Shown one piece after another: positions 1 through 8,107 of a stretch of DNA of 25,363 nucleotides. The first letter of the stretch is position 1; every line of letters starts with the position of its first letter. Position numbers and translations under genes: made by a program. The notes under the pieces were generated by a model. The model was not told the origin of the DNA. It did not search any database and saw only the letters and a list, made by a program, of their open reading frames with translations. Source of the DNA: Actinomycetales bacterium (lineage in GTDB: Bacteria > Actinomycetota > Actinomycetes > Actinomycetales > Actinomycetaceae); contig JAAZBW010000350.1 in NCBI GenBank assembly GCA_012513625.1, forward strand, positions 1 through 25,363, in the 5' to 3' direction.

Positions 1-483
1 CCCCGCACCCACATGATCTGGGACACCGCCGCACGCACCCTCATCGGCATCCAGGAGATGGGTGTGGACAATGTGGGTGTCCTCATGGACTTCGGCCACT
101 CTCTGTTTGGTGGCGAGACGCCTTCCGACGCCGCCCAACTCCTCATCGACCACGGCAGGCTCTGGGCGATGGACGTCAACGACAACTACCGCGGTTGGGA
201 CGATGACCTCGTGGCAGGAACTGTCCACCCGATCGAGTTGATGGAGTTCTTCTACACCCTCCGGAAGAACGACTGGCAGGGCGTGTGGCAGCTCGACCAG
301 TTCCCCTTCCGTGAGGACTCCGTGGCTGCGGCCGACACGGCGATCCGGTTCCTCAAGCACATCTACCGCTCCCTCGATCGACTCGACATGAGCGGGCTTG
401 CCGCCGCACAGGCGGATCACGACGCTGTGGCCGCCCACCGGCTCGTGCAGGACGCCCTGTATCCGGGCATCGGAGAGGAGTAG
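1..483 (+). CDS. Xylose-isomerase-like TIM-barrel sugar isomerase/epimerase, C-terminal part
   Basis: The reading frame is open from the first base of the window, so the gene starts upstream and only about 160 C-terminal residues are visible. These contain DFGH, then a DVNDNYRGWDDD stretch and a VHPIE stretch. That is the arrangement of metal-binding Asp/His/Asn residues in the second half of the xylose isomerase-like barrel superfamily (sugar isomerases and sugar-phosphate epimerases). It ends at TAG 481-483, just upstream of the transketolase N subunit, whose ribosome binding site lies inside its last codons, so the two are probably one operon. Inference: it interconverts an aldose and ketose, or epimerises a ketose, for the kinase and transketolase that follow. 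The exact substrate cannot be read from this part. The superfamily call is firm; the reaction is not. Confidence 0.8.
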   Translation, partial: PRTHMIWDTAARTLIGIQEMGVDNVGVLMDFGHSLFGGETPSDAAQLLIDHGRLWAMDVNDNYRGWDDDLVAGTVHPIELMEFFYTLRKNDWQGVWQLDQFPFREDSVAAADTAIRFLKHIYRSLDRLDMSGLAAAQADHDAVAAHRLVQDALYPGIGEE

Positions 484-487
484 GACC

Positions 488-1378
488 GTGCTGTATCCAC
501 CGCAGGGCGCCGAGCCCTGGATCGGACGGATCGGGGATGCCCCCCGTGAGGAGGTGGTGGCCTTCCTCGAGGATGCCGCCCGTCGCATCCGCATCCGAGA
601 CCTGCAACTCGTCAAGACTGCGAAGGCCGGCCACATTGGTGGCGAGATGTCGATTGCGGACATCCTGACCACGTTGCTGCTCCACACCATGAACCTGGAT
701 CCTACGAACCTCGACGATCCGGAGCGGGACCGACTCGTGGTCTCGAAGGGACACGTGGCGGCGATCCTCTACACCACGCTCGCAGCGGGCGGATTCATCA
801 ACCCGGACGAGCTTGACACCTTCCTCCAGAACGAGAGCATGCTCAACGGACACCCCGCCCGAACGAAGGTGAAGGCGGTCGAGGCCAACACCGGGCCGCT
901 CGGACATGGGCTGCCCATCGCGACCGGCATGGCACTCGGCGCCAAGATCGACGACTCCTCCCGCCGCACGTTCGTGGTGCTCGGTGACGGCGAGTTGCAG
1001 GAGGGATCCAACTGGGAGGCGATGATGTTCGCCGGGAACCAGGGACTCACCAACCTCGTCGCGATCGTGGACCGCAACCGTCTCCAGCAGGGAGCCACCA
1101 CGAAGGCCACCAACTCGCTCGAGCCGCTCCCGGAGAAGCTGCGCGCGTTCGGTTGGGAGGTGGTCGAGGTGGACGGGCACGACGTCGGAGCTCTCGTTGA
1201 CACATTTGCTGCGGTTCCGGCGACGTCTGCGAAGCCGACCTTCGTGATCGCCCACACCCACAAGGGCCACCCGATCTCCTACATGAGAGACAACGTGGCC
1301 TGGCATCACAGGGTGCCGAATGATTCGGAGTTAGAGCAGGCCCTCGCCGAGCTCGGGGCCGTGAAGGAGGACGCATGA
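488..1378 (+). CDS. Transketolase, N-terminal (TPP-binding) subunit
   Basis: A 296-residue protein matching the N-terminal half of transketolase, the form found when the enzyme is split into two polypeptides. Visible landmarks are KAGHIGG (46-52), GHPA (121-124), GPLGHGLPIATG (137-148) and the thiamine diphosphate/Mg motif GDGELQEGSNWE beginning at 166 and ending with NLVAIVDRN (189-197). I chose GTG 488 because GGAGAGGAG lies 9 nt upstream and the conserved sequence begins soon after; a longer in-frame extension to 398 would overlap the preceding gene. The stop overlaps the start of the C-terminal subunit by four bases (ATGA), so the two are translationally coupled. Split transketolases often sit in dedicated sugar operons rather than in the central pentose phosphate pathway; AptA/AptB for apulose 4-phosphate are the described example I know of. 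Confidence 0.92.
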   Translation: MLYPPQGAEPWIGRIGDAPREEVVAFLEDAARRIRIRDLQLVKTAKAGHIGGEMSIADILTTLLLHTMNLDPTNLDDPERDRLVVSKGHVAAILYTTLAAGGFINPDELDTFLQNESMLNGHPARTKVKAVEANTGPLGHGLPIATGMALGAKIDDSSRRTFVVLGDGELQEGSNWEAMMFAGNQGLTNLVAIVDRNRLQQGATTKATNSLEPLPEKLRAFGWEVVEVDGHDVGALVDTFAAVPATSAKPTFVIAHTHKGHPISYMRDNVAWHHRVPNDSELEQALAELGAVKEDA

Positions 1379-2343
1379 CCACGCGCACCACCCACGCACC
1401 GATGGCCGACGCGCCCACCTACGACGCACGGGATGCCTTCGCGGCGACCCTCGCGGAACTGGCACGGGCGGACCAACGGATTGTCGCCGTCGTCAATGAC
1501 TCGGTGGGCTCGTCCAAGCTCGGAGAGTTCCAGAAGGAGTTTCCGGAGCGCACGATCAACGTGGGAATCGCCGAGCAGACCCAGGTGGGCGCCGCGGCCG
1601 GACTCGCGAACGCCGGGAAAATCCCGTTCGTCTCGTGTGCCGGCTCATTCCTCACCGCGCGCGCGATGGAGCAGGTGAAGGTGGACTGCGCCTACTCCGA
1701 CTACAACGTGAAGCTGTGCGCCCAGTCCCCCGGCATGGGCTACGGGAATCTCGGCGCCACCCACCACTCCGTGGAGGACATCGCGTGGATGCGCGCGATC
1801 GCCAACATGGCAGTGGTGGTGCCCGCCGACCACCGTGAGACCGGCCAGGTCATCCGGTGGGCTGCCGAGCACGAGGGGCCCGTTTACATCCGGATCTCCC
1901 GGCTCGCGCTGCCCAACGTCACAACGGGAAATTTCGAGTTCGGGAGGGCTTCTGTCCTCGCCCGGGGTGACGACGTCACCATCGTTGCGAACGGTGTGGT
2001 CACTGTCCGCGCCCTCGCTGCGGCGGACATCCTGGTGGCCGAGGGCGTCACAGCGCGCGTGCTGCACATGCCCACCGTGAAGCCGCTCGACTCGGACGCC
2101 ATCGTGGCGGCGGCACGAGAGACGGGCGCGATCGTGACGGTGGAAGAGGCCACCGCTGGCGGCGCGCTGGGCGGCGCTGTGGCAGAGACAGTGTGCGATC
2201 ACCACCCCGTGCCAGTCACTCGGCTGGGCGTCCCGGACGTCTTCGCTCCCACGGGATCGGAACCGTGGCTGCTCGACCATTTCGGCATGTCTCCCGAGGG
2301 GATCGCGGCTAGCTGCCGTGAGACGATTGAAAAGAAGGCGTAA
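1375..2343 (+). CDS. Transketolase, C-terminal subunit (pyrimidine-binding and C-terminal domains)
   Basis: A 322-residue partner of the preceding gene. The first ~190 residues carry the pyrimidine-binding domain, including NVGIAEQ with the glutamate that activates the thiamine ring, and the PGMGYGNLGATHHSVEDIAWMRAI stretch (written here only as a landmark around residues 115-140) in which the paired histidines bind donor sugar. After about residue 190 comes the transketolase C-terminal domain, with VTVEEAT and the usual LGVPD segment near the end. It starts at ATG 1375 with a 4-nt ATGA overlap. With its partner it should form the active heterodimeric enzyme that moves a two-carbon ketol unit. 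The length is normal for a stand-alone C subunit. The substrate is unknown. Confidence 0.92.
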   Translation: MTTRTTHAPMADAPTYDARDAFAATLAELARADQRIVAVVNDSVGSSKLGEFQKEFPERTINVGIAEQTQVGAAAGLANAGKIPFVSCAGSFLTARAMEQVKVDCAYSDYNVKLCAQSPGMGYGNLGATHHSVEDIAWMRAIANMAVVVPADHRETGQVIRWAAEHEGPVYIRISRLALPNVTTGNFEFGRASVLARGDDVTIVANGVVTVRALAAADILVAEGVTARVLHMPTVKPLDSDAIVAAARETGAIVTVEEATAGGALGGAVAETVCDHHPVPVTRLGVPDVFAPTGSEPWLLDHFGMSPEGIAASCRETIEKKA

Positions 2344-2376
2344 AGCTTTCACCGATTCGGTCACAGGGAAGGGGGC

Positions 2377-3366
2377 GTGCAGATGGCCGTGCCGGTAGCA
2401 CGCCCCCACCCCTCAGCGGGCCCCGAGGATCTCCGCCTTATCGCCCGGATCGCACGGATGTACCACGAGCAGGGGCTGCGCCAGACCGAGATTGCCCGGC
2501 GTCTCCACCTTTCCCAGACCAAGGTCTCGCGCATGTTGCAGAAGGCCGTGGAAATCGGGATCGTTCGAACGGTGGTCACGCTCCCCGAGGCGGTGCATGC
2601 CGAACTCGAAGAGTTGCTCGAGCAGAGCTACGGCCTCGAGGAGGTGGTGGTGGCGGATGTGCACGAGGGAGACGGCTCATCGCTGCGTGCTCTCGGCGCC
2701 GCCGCTGCGCACAGCCTTGAGGCGAGCCTTCGTGAGGGCGACGTGGTTGGCATCTCTTCGTGGAGCGAGACCCTGCTGGCCGCGGTGGATTCCATGCGGC
2801 CGCTGCGCGGCCTCGGCGCCGACTCCGTGGTGCAACTCGTGGGAGGTCGGGGCAGCCCCCGCGTCCAGGTACTCGCCACCGGGATGTTGGAGCGGCTGGG
2901 GTCGCTGCTGGGCGCACCCACGCTGTTTCTCCTCACACCCGCCGTGCTGGGATCCTCACAGGCTCGGGATGAGTTGATGAAGGATCCGGCGCTCGGCGAG
3001 GTAATCACGGCATGGGAGCACATCAGTGTGGCACTCGTGGGCATCGGAAACATCCAGATGTCTCCGATGCTCGCGCAGTCCGGTGTGACCCTCGCTCCGG
3101 ACGACCGCCGCGAGCTTGCAGCCGCAGGAGCCGTGGGCGATGTGTGCCTCCGCTACTTCGATGCTGAGGGCAAGGCGGTGGAGACCGGCTTCGATCACCG
3201 GGTGCTCGCGATCGACGAGGCCGCGCTCAAGCGCGTGCCGCGTCGAGTGGGCGTGGCCGGCGGTCTGGACAAGTTGAACGCGGTGCGCGCCGCCATACTC
3301 GGCGGCTGGATCAACGTACTCATCACCGATTCGGAGCTGGCCCAAGCGCTCGGTAACGGCGCCTGA
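2377..3366 (+). CDS. SorC/DeoR-type sugar-binding transcriptional regulator
   Basis: A protein of about 329 residues with an N-terminal helix-turn-helix (about 34-56, TEIARRLHLSQTKVSRML) followed by the long sugar-phosphate-binding domain of the SorC family (about 65-325). Family features seen include GISSW after the first domain strand, VVQLVGG, VGIGN, and GDVCLRYFDAEG followed by the terminal GGLDKLNAVRAAILGGW. Proteins of this family are tetrameric regulators that usually respond to a phosphorylated sugar from the pathway they control. It lies 33 bp after the transketolase pair in the same direction, so it most likely regulates this sugar block. GTG 2377 and ATG 2383 are both possible starts downstream of the AGGGAAGGGGG purine tract at 2365-2375; the ATG has the better spacing. 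Confidence 0.9.
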   Translation: MQMAVPVARPHPSAGPEDLRLIARIARMYHEQGLRQTEIARRLHLSQTKVSRMLQKAVEIGIVRTVVTLPEAVHAELEELLEQSYGLEEVVVADVHEGDGSSLRALGAAAAHSLEASLREGDVVGISSWSETLLAAVDSMRPLRGLGADSVVQLVGGRGSPRVQVLATGMLERLGSLLGAPTLFLLTPAVLGSSQARDELMKDPALGEVITAWEHISVALVGIGNIQMSPMLAQSGVTLAPDDRRELAAAGAVGDVCLRYFDAEGKAVETGFDHRVLAIDEAALKRVPRRVGVAGGLDKLNAVRAAILGGWINVLITDSELAQALGNGA

Positions 3367-3464
3367 CAGCGCGAACCCACCTCACTGGCGTGCGTGCCTG
3401 ACTGGTACGTGCTGTTGATGTGGCAGAGGGTGGGCCGTGGCCACGCGCGTCAGCTCCCGCGCCC

Positions 3465-3470
3465 TAGACT
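3465..3470 (+). promoter_or_regulatory. Leaderless promoter -10 box for the FucU gene
   Basis: TAGACT ends six bases before the ATG at 3477, so transcription would start at or within a base or two of the start codon. No Shine-Dalgarno sequence is present. Inferred to give a leaderless mRNA; no convincing -35 box is visible. Confidence 0.5.
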
Positions 3471-3476
3471 TTCGCC

Positions 3477-3902
3477 ATGTTGAAGGGAATCGACTCGCGG
3501 CTGAGCCCCGAACTCCTCTACCTCCTCGCGCAGATGGGCCACGGCGACCGACTGGCAGTCGTGGACCGGAACTACCCGGCAGAATCGGCGGGCATCCCGG
3601 TGGTCCGGATGGACTCCACGGGCCTGATTCCCACGCTCGAGGCGATCCTTTCGGTCTTCCCCATCGACACGTTCGTGGATCAACCCGTGGGTGGCATGAA
3701 CCAGGTGGACCTCCCAGAGACCGTGCCAGCCGTCCAAGGCGAGGCGTTTGCGCTGGTCAACCGCATCGAGGGGCGCGAGGTGGGCGTGGAGCGGATCGAG
3801 CGCTTCGCCTTCTACGAGGCCGCCCGGCGTTGCTTCGCCGTGGTCATTACCGGCGAGGACCGCCCCTACGGCTGCGTCATCCTCACCAAGGGCGTGCTCT
3901 GA
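3477..3902 (+). CDS. fucU: RbsD/FucU family sugar mutarotase
   Basis: A 141-residue protein that looks like a full-length FucU. The N-terminal LLYLLAQMGHGDRLAVVD with its active-site histidine, the central DTFVDQPVGGM, and the C-terminal FAFYEAARRCFAVVITGE and PYGCVILTKGV segments all fit the family. FucU/RbsD enzymes speed exchange between the cyclic anomers of free sugars so that isomerases or kinases receive the right form. The usual YGN near the C-terminus is YGC here, a mild change. It has its own apparent leaderless promoter and lies between the sugar regulator and the FGGY kinase, so it probably serves the same pathway. The family call is strong; the sugar (fucose, ribose or another) is not determined. 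Confidence 0.9.
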   Translation: MLKGIDSRLSPELLYLLAQMGHGDRLAVVDRNYPAESAGIPVVRMDSTGLIPTLEAILSVFPIDTFVDQPVGGMNQVDLPETVPAVQGEAFALVNRIEGREVGVERIERFAFYEAARRCFAVVITGEDRPYGCVILTKGVL

Positions 3903-3906
3903 GGTA

Positions 3907-3946
3907 GGGCCGAGCGCGTCCTGCGGGCCGCCCGGGTCCTCGGCCC
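3907..3946 (+). terminator. Weak stem-loop after the FucU gene
   Basis: GGGCCGAG (3907-3914) can pair with CTCGGCCC (3939-3946) around a 24-nt GC-rich loop that can itself fold. There is no T tract. It could be a factor-dependent terminator or simply an overlap with the kinase promoter. Confidence 0.3.
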
Positions 3947-3947
3947 G

Positions 3948-3953
3948 TAGGAT
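3948..3953 (+). promoter_or_regulatory. Candidate -10 box for the FGGY kinase gene
   Basis: TAGGAT lies 39 bases before the ATG at 3993, giving a leader of about 33 nt that contains the GGGGAAGG ribosome binding site. No clear -35 hexamer is visible. Confidence 0.4.
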
Positions 3954-3992
3954 TGCCTGCTACCCAGATTCCGGACCACGGGGAAGGTGCGC

Positions 3993-5480
3993 ATGGCGGA
4001 GATGTTCGCAGTCACACTCGCAGACGCGATCTCCCCGCTCATCCTTTCCGTGGACGTGGGCTCCACGGGCATCCGCGGCGGCGTGTTCGACGCCACCGGC
4101 CGCCCCGTCACCAAGACCCGCGTCCGCGTGGAGCACTCGTTCCGCACCAACGCGAAGGGCCGCAGCGAGATCAGCCCGGATCTGGTGGTCTCAGGTGTCC
4201 TCAACGTGATCGACGGTGCCATCTCCCGGCTGCCCGCCCGCAGCATCGCGGGCGTCTGCGTTGACACATTCGCCTCCTCGCTCGTGGGTGTGGACGGAGG
4301 AGCCGCCGTCACCCCCTGCTACACCTACGCGGACTCACGTTCCGCCGGGGAGATCGAGGGCCTGCGCGGGCACATCGCCGAGGGCCGCCTCCAGCAGCGC
4401 ACGGGCACCCGCCTCCACACCTCCTACCTACCTGCGCGCCTCCGGTGGCTCGCCCGCACCCAGCCGGACACGTTCGAACTGGTGGATACGTGGATGAGCA
4501 TCGGCGAATACGTCTACCTCCGCATCCTTGGGGTGCACGGCGCCGCCACGGCCACCGCCGCCTGGTCCGGACTCCTCAGCCGCTCGCAGGCCACCTGGGA
4601 CCATGAGACCGTGGCGGCCGCGGGAATCCGCCCGGACCAGCTGGCGCCCATCCGCATGCCGGACGAGCCGTTCACCGCGGTCGCACCGCAGGTGGCCAAG
4701 CGCTGGCCCGCCCTCGCGGATGCCGTCTGGTTCCCCGCGATCCCGGATGGCTACGCGAACCACTTCGGCTCCGGCCACGCGGACCAGAGCACCCTGATGC
4801 TCTCCGCCTCCACCGCCGGCGCGATCCGCATGCTCGTGAAGAACCCACCGGCCTCCGTACCCGCGGGCCTCTGGTGCCACCGCGTGGACCGCACCACCTG
4901 CATGGTGGGCGGCAGCCTCAACGATGTGGGCAACGCCGCCACCTGGGCAGAAAACCTGGTGACCCCTCCGCCGGGCGGCCGCCACTCCGACTGGCTCGTC
5001 GGCCCCCCGATAGAGGACGGCCCCCTCGCCCTCCCGTTCCTGGCAGGCGAGCGCTCCACCGGCTGGCACGCCGAGGCACGAGCGATCGTCGCGGGCCTCA
5101 CCGGCACCTCGGACCCCGCGGTCTTCTACCGCACCGTCCTTGAGGGCGTTGCGTTCACCTACCGCCGCATCGTGGACCAGTTGGAGCAGCTCTCGCCAGA
5201 ACTCCACCGCGTGATCGCCACGGGTGGATTCACGACGGCGTACCCCACCTGGCTCCCGATCCTCGCCTCCGTGGTGGGCCTGCCAGTGCTACCGCTGGAC
5301 ATGAAGCGCTCCACCCTCCGCGGGAACGCCGTGCTCGCGCTCGAGCAACTTGCCCCCGAGGTGGAGCGCGTCCACCCCGTCCTCGGCAGCCCGGTTGTAC
5401 CCAACCCTGCTTGGGCGGACACCTACCAGGAGTCCTTCGACCGCTGGAACGCCCTCTACGACGCCCTCTACGTGCAGTAG
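3993..5480 (+). CDS. FGGY-family carbohydrate kinase (gluconokinase-like)
   Basis: A protein of about 495 residues, normal for an FGGY kinase. The N-terminal phosphate loop is LSVDVGSTGIRGGVFD. The region with VDTFASSLVGVDG, TYADSRS, RTGTRLHTSYLPARLRWL and the ISIGEY-like segment is the pattern seen in FGGY gluconokinases. The C-terminal domain has DGYANHFGSG, STAGAIR and the adenosine-binding ATGGFTTAYPTWLPILA. It should transfer phosphate from ATP to a sugar or sugar acid in the cytoplasm. ATG 3993 is preferred over GTG 3987 because of its spacing from GGGGAAGG. Within this block it is the obvious kinase to supply a phosphorylated ketose to the split transketolase, but the gluconokinase-like sequence also allows gluconate or a related acid. 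Kinase identity is strong; the substrate is open. Confidence 0.9.
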   Translation: MAEMFAVTLADAISPLILSVDVGSTGIRGGVFDATGRPVTKTRVRVEHSFRTNAKGRSEISPDLVVSGVLNVIDGAISRLPARSIAGVCVDTFASSLVGVDGGAAVTPCYTYADSRSAGEIEGLRGHIAEGRLQQRTGTRLHTSYLPARLRWLARTQPDTFELVDTWMSIGEYVYLRILGVHGAATATAAWSGLLSRSQATWDHETVAAAGIRPDQLAPIRMPDEPFTAVAPQVAKRWPALADAVWFPAIPDGYANHFGSGHADQSTLMLSASTAGAIRMLVKNPPASVPAGLWCHRVDRTTCMVGGSLNDVGNAATWAENLVTPPPGGRHSDWLVGPPIEDGPLALPFLAGERSTGWHAEARAIVAGLTGTSDPAVFYRTVLEGVAFTYRRIVDQLEQLSPELHRVIATGGFTTAYPTWLPILASVVGLPVLPLDMKRSTLRGNAVLALEQLAPEVERVHPVLGSPVVPNPAWADTYQESFDRWNALYDALYVQ

Positions 5481-5547
5481 TACCTGCGCCCCGCTGGCCC
5501 CAGAAGGTCCTCGAAGCTCTCGCCGAGCCGCTCCGGCCCGGCTCACG

Positions 5548-5553
5548 TACGGT
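5548..5553 (+). promoter_or_regulatory. Leaderless promoter -10 box for the dehydrogenase gene
   Basis: TACGGT ends six bases before ATG 5560, the same spacing as in front of the FucU gene and the HAD gene. No ribosome binding site is visible, so the transcript of this three-gene operon is inferred to be leaderless. Confidence 0.45.
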
Positions 5554-5559
5554 GGGCAC

Positions 5560-6612
5560 ATGCCCGCCACCTCGCACACAGGTCGCACGGCCACGGCGTA
5601 CTGGACCGTGGCGCCCGGCCGGGGAGAGCTGCGCACCGAGTTCCTGGCTGACCCCATTCGCGACGAGGTCCTGGTCCGCGCCCTTGCGAGCGGCGTCTCC
5701 CGCGGCACCGAACTGCTGGTGCACCGGCACGAGATCCCGCGCGAGATCATCGCGGAGATGCGCGGCCCCCACCAGGCAGGCGATCTGCCGGGACCCGTCA
5801 AGTATGGCTACCTGACGGTGGGCGTGGTGGAGGAGGGGCCCGAGCACCTGCTCGGTCAGCGCGTCTTCTGCCTGCACCCCCACCAGGACCGTTTTGTGGT
5901 CCCCGCAGCCGATGTTGTCCCGATTCCCCACAACGTGCCCACCTCCCGGGCCATCCTCGCCGGCACCGTGGAGACCGCGGTGAACGCCCTGTGGGACGCG
6001 GGACCGCGGATCGGGGACCGGGTGGCGGTGGTGGGCGCCGGGATGATCGGGCTCGGGGTGGCGCTCCTGCTGCAGCGGCACCCACTCGCCCGCCTGCAGG
6101 TGGTGGAGACCAGCGAGTCCCGCCGCGCGCTCCTGCGGGAACTCGGCCTCGATGCCGTCACCCCGGACGAGGCGGAGGATGAGTGCGACATCGTCTTCCA
6201 CGCGTCCGCCACCTCCGCCGGCCTCGCCACCACGCTCCGGCTCCTCGGCACCGCCGGTGAGGCGATCGAGCTCTCCTGGTACGGCACCCGCACGCCCGAG
6301 GTGCCGCTCGGCGGCGAGTTCCACAGCCGCCGCCTCGTTCTCCGCGCGAGCCAGGTGGGGCGCGTCAGCCCCGCACGGGCCGCCCGGCGGAGCGCCGCAG
6401 ACCGGATCGCGATCGCCCTCGACGCCCTCACGGACCCCGTGTTCGACCACCTACTCGCACCTGCGGTGCCATTCGCGGAGCTACCGCGGGTGATGGAGGA
6501 GATCGCGAACGGTGCGAGGGACGTGCTGTGCCAGGTGATCGAGTACGAGGGCGCGCCACCCCTCGGCCACCCCCAGTCCAGCGAGGCGACCACCCCCGTA
6601 AAGGAGAGCTGA
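5560..6612 (+). CDS. Medium-chain (BchC-like/COG1063) dehydrogenase
   Basis: A 350-residue member of the medium-chain dehydrogenase/reductase superfamily. The N-terminal catalytic fold shows SGVSRGTELLVHRHEIP (about 44-60), VKYGYLTVGVVE (80-91) and LHPHQDRFVVP (105-115). The Rossmann domain carries the nucleotide motif VVGAGMIGLG (157-166). This pattern resembles the BchC-like alcohol dehydrogenases more than classical zinc enzymes; the four structural-zinc cysteines are absent. It is the first gene of a tight operon: its TGA shares one base with the ATG of the pterin-synthase homologue. ATG 5560 was chosen because it follows a -10 box with leaderless spacing; an open extension to 5350 would run into the kinase gene. 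The natural alcohol or ketone substrate is unknown. Confidence 0.82.
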   Translation: MPATSHTGRTATAYWTVAPGRGELRTEFLADPIRDEVLVRALASGVSRGTELLVHRHEIPREIIAEMRGPHQAGDLPGPVKYGYLTVGVVEEGPEHLLGQRVFCLHPHQDRFVVPAADVVPIPHNVPTSRAILAGTVETAVNALWDAGPRIGDRVAVVGAGMIGLGVALLLQRHPLARLQVVETSESRRALLRELGLDAVTPDEAEDECDIVFHASATSAGLATTLRLLGTAGEAIELSWYGTRTPEVPLGGEFHSRRLVLRASQVGRVSPARAARRSAADRIAIALDALTDPVFDHLLAPAVPFAELPRVMEEIANGARDVLCQVIEYEGAPPLGHPQSSEATTPVKES

Positions 6613-6989
6613 TGTTTACCCTGACCGTGCGGGACCACATGATGGTGGCCCACAGCCTGCCGGACCCGTTCTTCGGGCCGGCCGCCCAACTCCACGGCGC
6701 CACGTTCGTGGTGGAGGCCACCTTCGAGCGCGCGGAACTCGATGAGCACGGCGTGGTCCTGGACATCGGCGCCGCCACCACGCGCCTCGCCGAAATCCTC
6801 GGCCGCATCGCGTACCAGAACCTCGATGACCTCCCCGAGTTCACCGGCGTCCTCACCACCACGGAACGGCTCGCGCAGTGGGTGGCCGACCGCCTCGCGG
6901 AGGACCCCGCGCTCGGCGGCGTGGACACGATCCTCGTCACCCTCCGCGAGAACCCTGACGCATGGGCCAGCTACCGCCGCACCGTGTGA
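6612..6989 (+). CDS. 6-pyruvoyl-tetrahydropterin synthase/QueD homologue with degenerate active site
   Basis: A 125-residue protein with the T-fold layout of the PTPS/QueD family: an N-terminal strand with VAHSL (12-16), LHGATF (27-32), VLDIGAATTRLAEIL (49-63), LDDLPEF (71-77), TTTERLAQWVADRL (82-95) and the terminal LREN...SY. Authentic enzymes bind zinc with three histidines (one in AH and two in HGH) and use a catalytic cysteine. Here the first two histidines remain (H14, H28), the third is A30, and the protein has no cysteine at all. The catalytic Asp-His pair in the LDH motif also lacks its histidine. It may therefore have a changed reaction or a structural role. AGGAG at 6602-6606 is its ribosome binding site. 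It is coupled to both neighbours by overlaps. Confidence 0.8.
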   Translation: MFTLTVRDHMMVAHSLPDPFFGPAAQLHGATFVVEATFERAELDEHGVVLDIGAATTRLAEILGRIAYQNLDDLPEFTGVLTTTERLAQWVADRLAEDPALGGVDTILVTLRENPDAWASYRRTV

Positions 6990-8107
6990 GGGTCGGCTTC
7001 GTCACCCCGGACCTCGGACGCCCCTCCGGCGGCAGCGCCTACAACACTCGCGTCATCGCGAACTGGCCGGCCGCAACGTCCGTTGAGACCGTGGTGGTCA
7101 GTCCCAACGTGGCCCGCCCTGCGGTGGGCGGCGACGGCGGGAGCACGGCCCGGTCACAGGCGGTACCCGGCGGCGGGCGCGCGTTGGACGCCGCACTCGA
7201 GGAGGCGTTGCGACGCAACCCGGTGAGCGTCGTCGACGGGCTCTTGGGGAGCGAACACCCGGACGTGATCGAGCGGGCCGAGGCGGCGGGCCACCGCGTG
7301 CTACTCCTGATGCACATGCCCCGCCCGGATGACGTGGGGCTGACCGCCGCGGACCGGGAGCGCCTCGCCACGCTGGAACAGCGGGCCGTGCGGGCGGCGT
7401 CCGCGATCGTGAGCCCAAGCACGTGGGGCGCAGCCGAGGTAGCCCGTCGTTACGGCCGCGCGGATGCGCTGGTGGCGGTGCCGGGGGTGGAGCGGGCGCC
7501 GGTGGCGCGGGGCAGCGAGCCCCTCCAGGTCCTGCAACTTGGCGCCGTGGGCCCACTCAAGAACCAGGAGCTCGTGCTCCGGGCCGTGCAGCAGCTCGCG
7601 GGCGGCCCCAGCCCGGCGCCGGAGTTCCGGCTGCGAATCGTGGGCCCGGTGGTGGATCTCCCCGCTGCCGAGCGGCTCCAAGCGCTGACAGCCGCACTGC
7701 CGCAGGTGACCGCCGGGCCTGAGGGGCCGCTGGAAGGAGAGGAACTCGAGCAGGTGTTCGCCGGCACGGACCTGCTGGTCAGCGTGGCAACGCGGGAGAC
7801 CTACGGCCTCGTGGTCACGGAGGCCCTCGCCCGCGGGATTCCGGCGATCGCGGGCCGCGGCACCGGCGCGGAGGAAGCCCTCGCCGCCGGCGGTGCCGCT
7901 GCCGGGCTGCCGGGGGTGACTGTTTCTCCATCCGACCCCGTGGAACTCGCGCGAGCGCTCGGCCGCTGGCTCACCGAGCCAGAACTCCGCAGAGACTGGC
8001 GCTCCCGCGCCCTCGCCGCCCGCCCTCGCCTCCCCCGCTGGGAGCACACGGCGCAGACGATCTCGGACGCCGCCTCAGCGGCCCTCAGCCGAGGATCAGC
8101 TCGGTAA
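6986..8107 (+). CDS. Glycosyltransferase, GT4-like GT-B fold
   Basis: A 373-residue protein. The N-terminal domain begins VRVGFVTPDLGRPSGGSAYN, the glycine-rich acceptor-side loop typical of GT4 enzymes. The C-terminal domain has LQLGAVGPLKNQELVLRAV, then RIVGP, and ETYGLVVTEALARGIPAIAG with the sugar-nucleotide-binding E-x7-E spacing of the family. GTG 6986 is preferred because it overlaps the previous stop by four bases (GTGA); ATG 6962 is an alternative. It probably transfers a sugar from a nucleotide-sugar donor to a product of the adjacent enzymes, or to a lipid or cell-wall acceptor. Its last 23 bases overlap the 3' end of the opposite-strand GTP cyclohydrolase fusion, so readthrough in either direction would give antisense RNA. 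The acceptor is unknown. Confidence 0.85.
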   Translation: MRVGFVTPDLGRPSGGSAYNTRVIANWPAATSVETVVVSPNVARPAVGGDGGSTARSQAVPGGGRALDAALEEALRRNPVSVVDGLLGSEHPDVIERAEAAGHRVLLLMHMPRPDDVGLTAADRERLATLEQRAVRAASAIVSPSTWGAAEVARRYGRADALVAVPGVERAPVARGSEPLQVLQLGAVGPLKNQELVLRAVQQLAGGPSPAPEFRLRIVGPVVDLPAAERLQALTAALPQVTAGPEGPLEGEELEQVFAGTDLLVSVATRETYGLVVTEALARGIPAIAGRGTGAEEALAAGGAAAGLPGVTVSPSDPVELARALGRWLTEPELRRDWRSRALAARPRLPRWEHTAQTISDAASAALSRGSAR

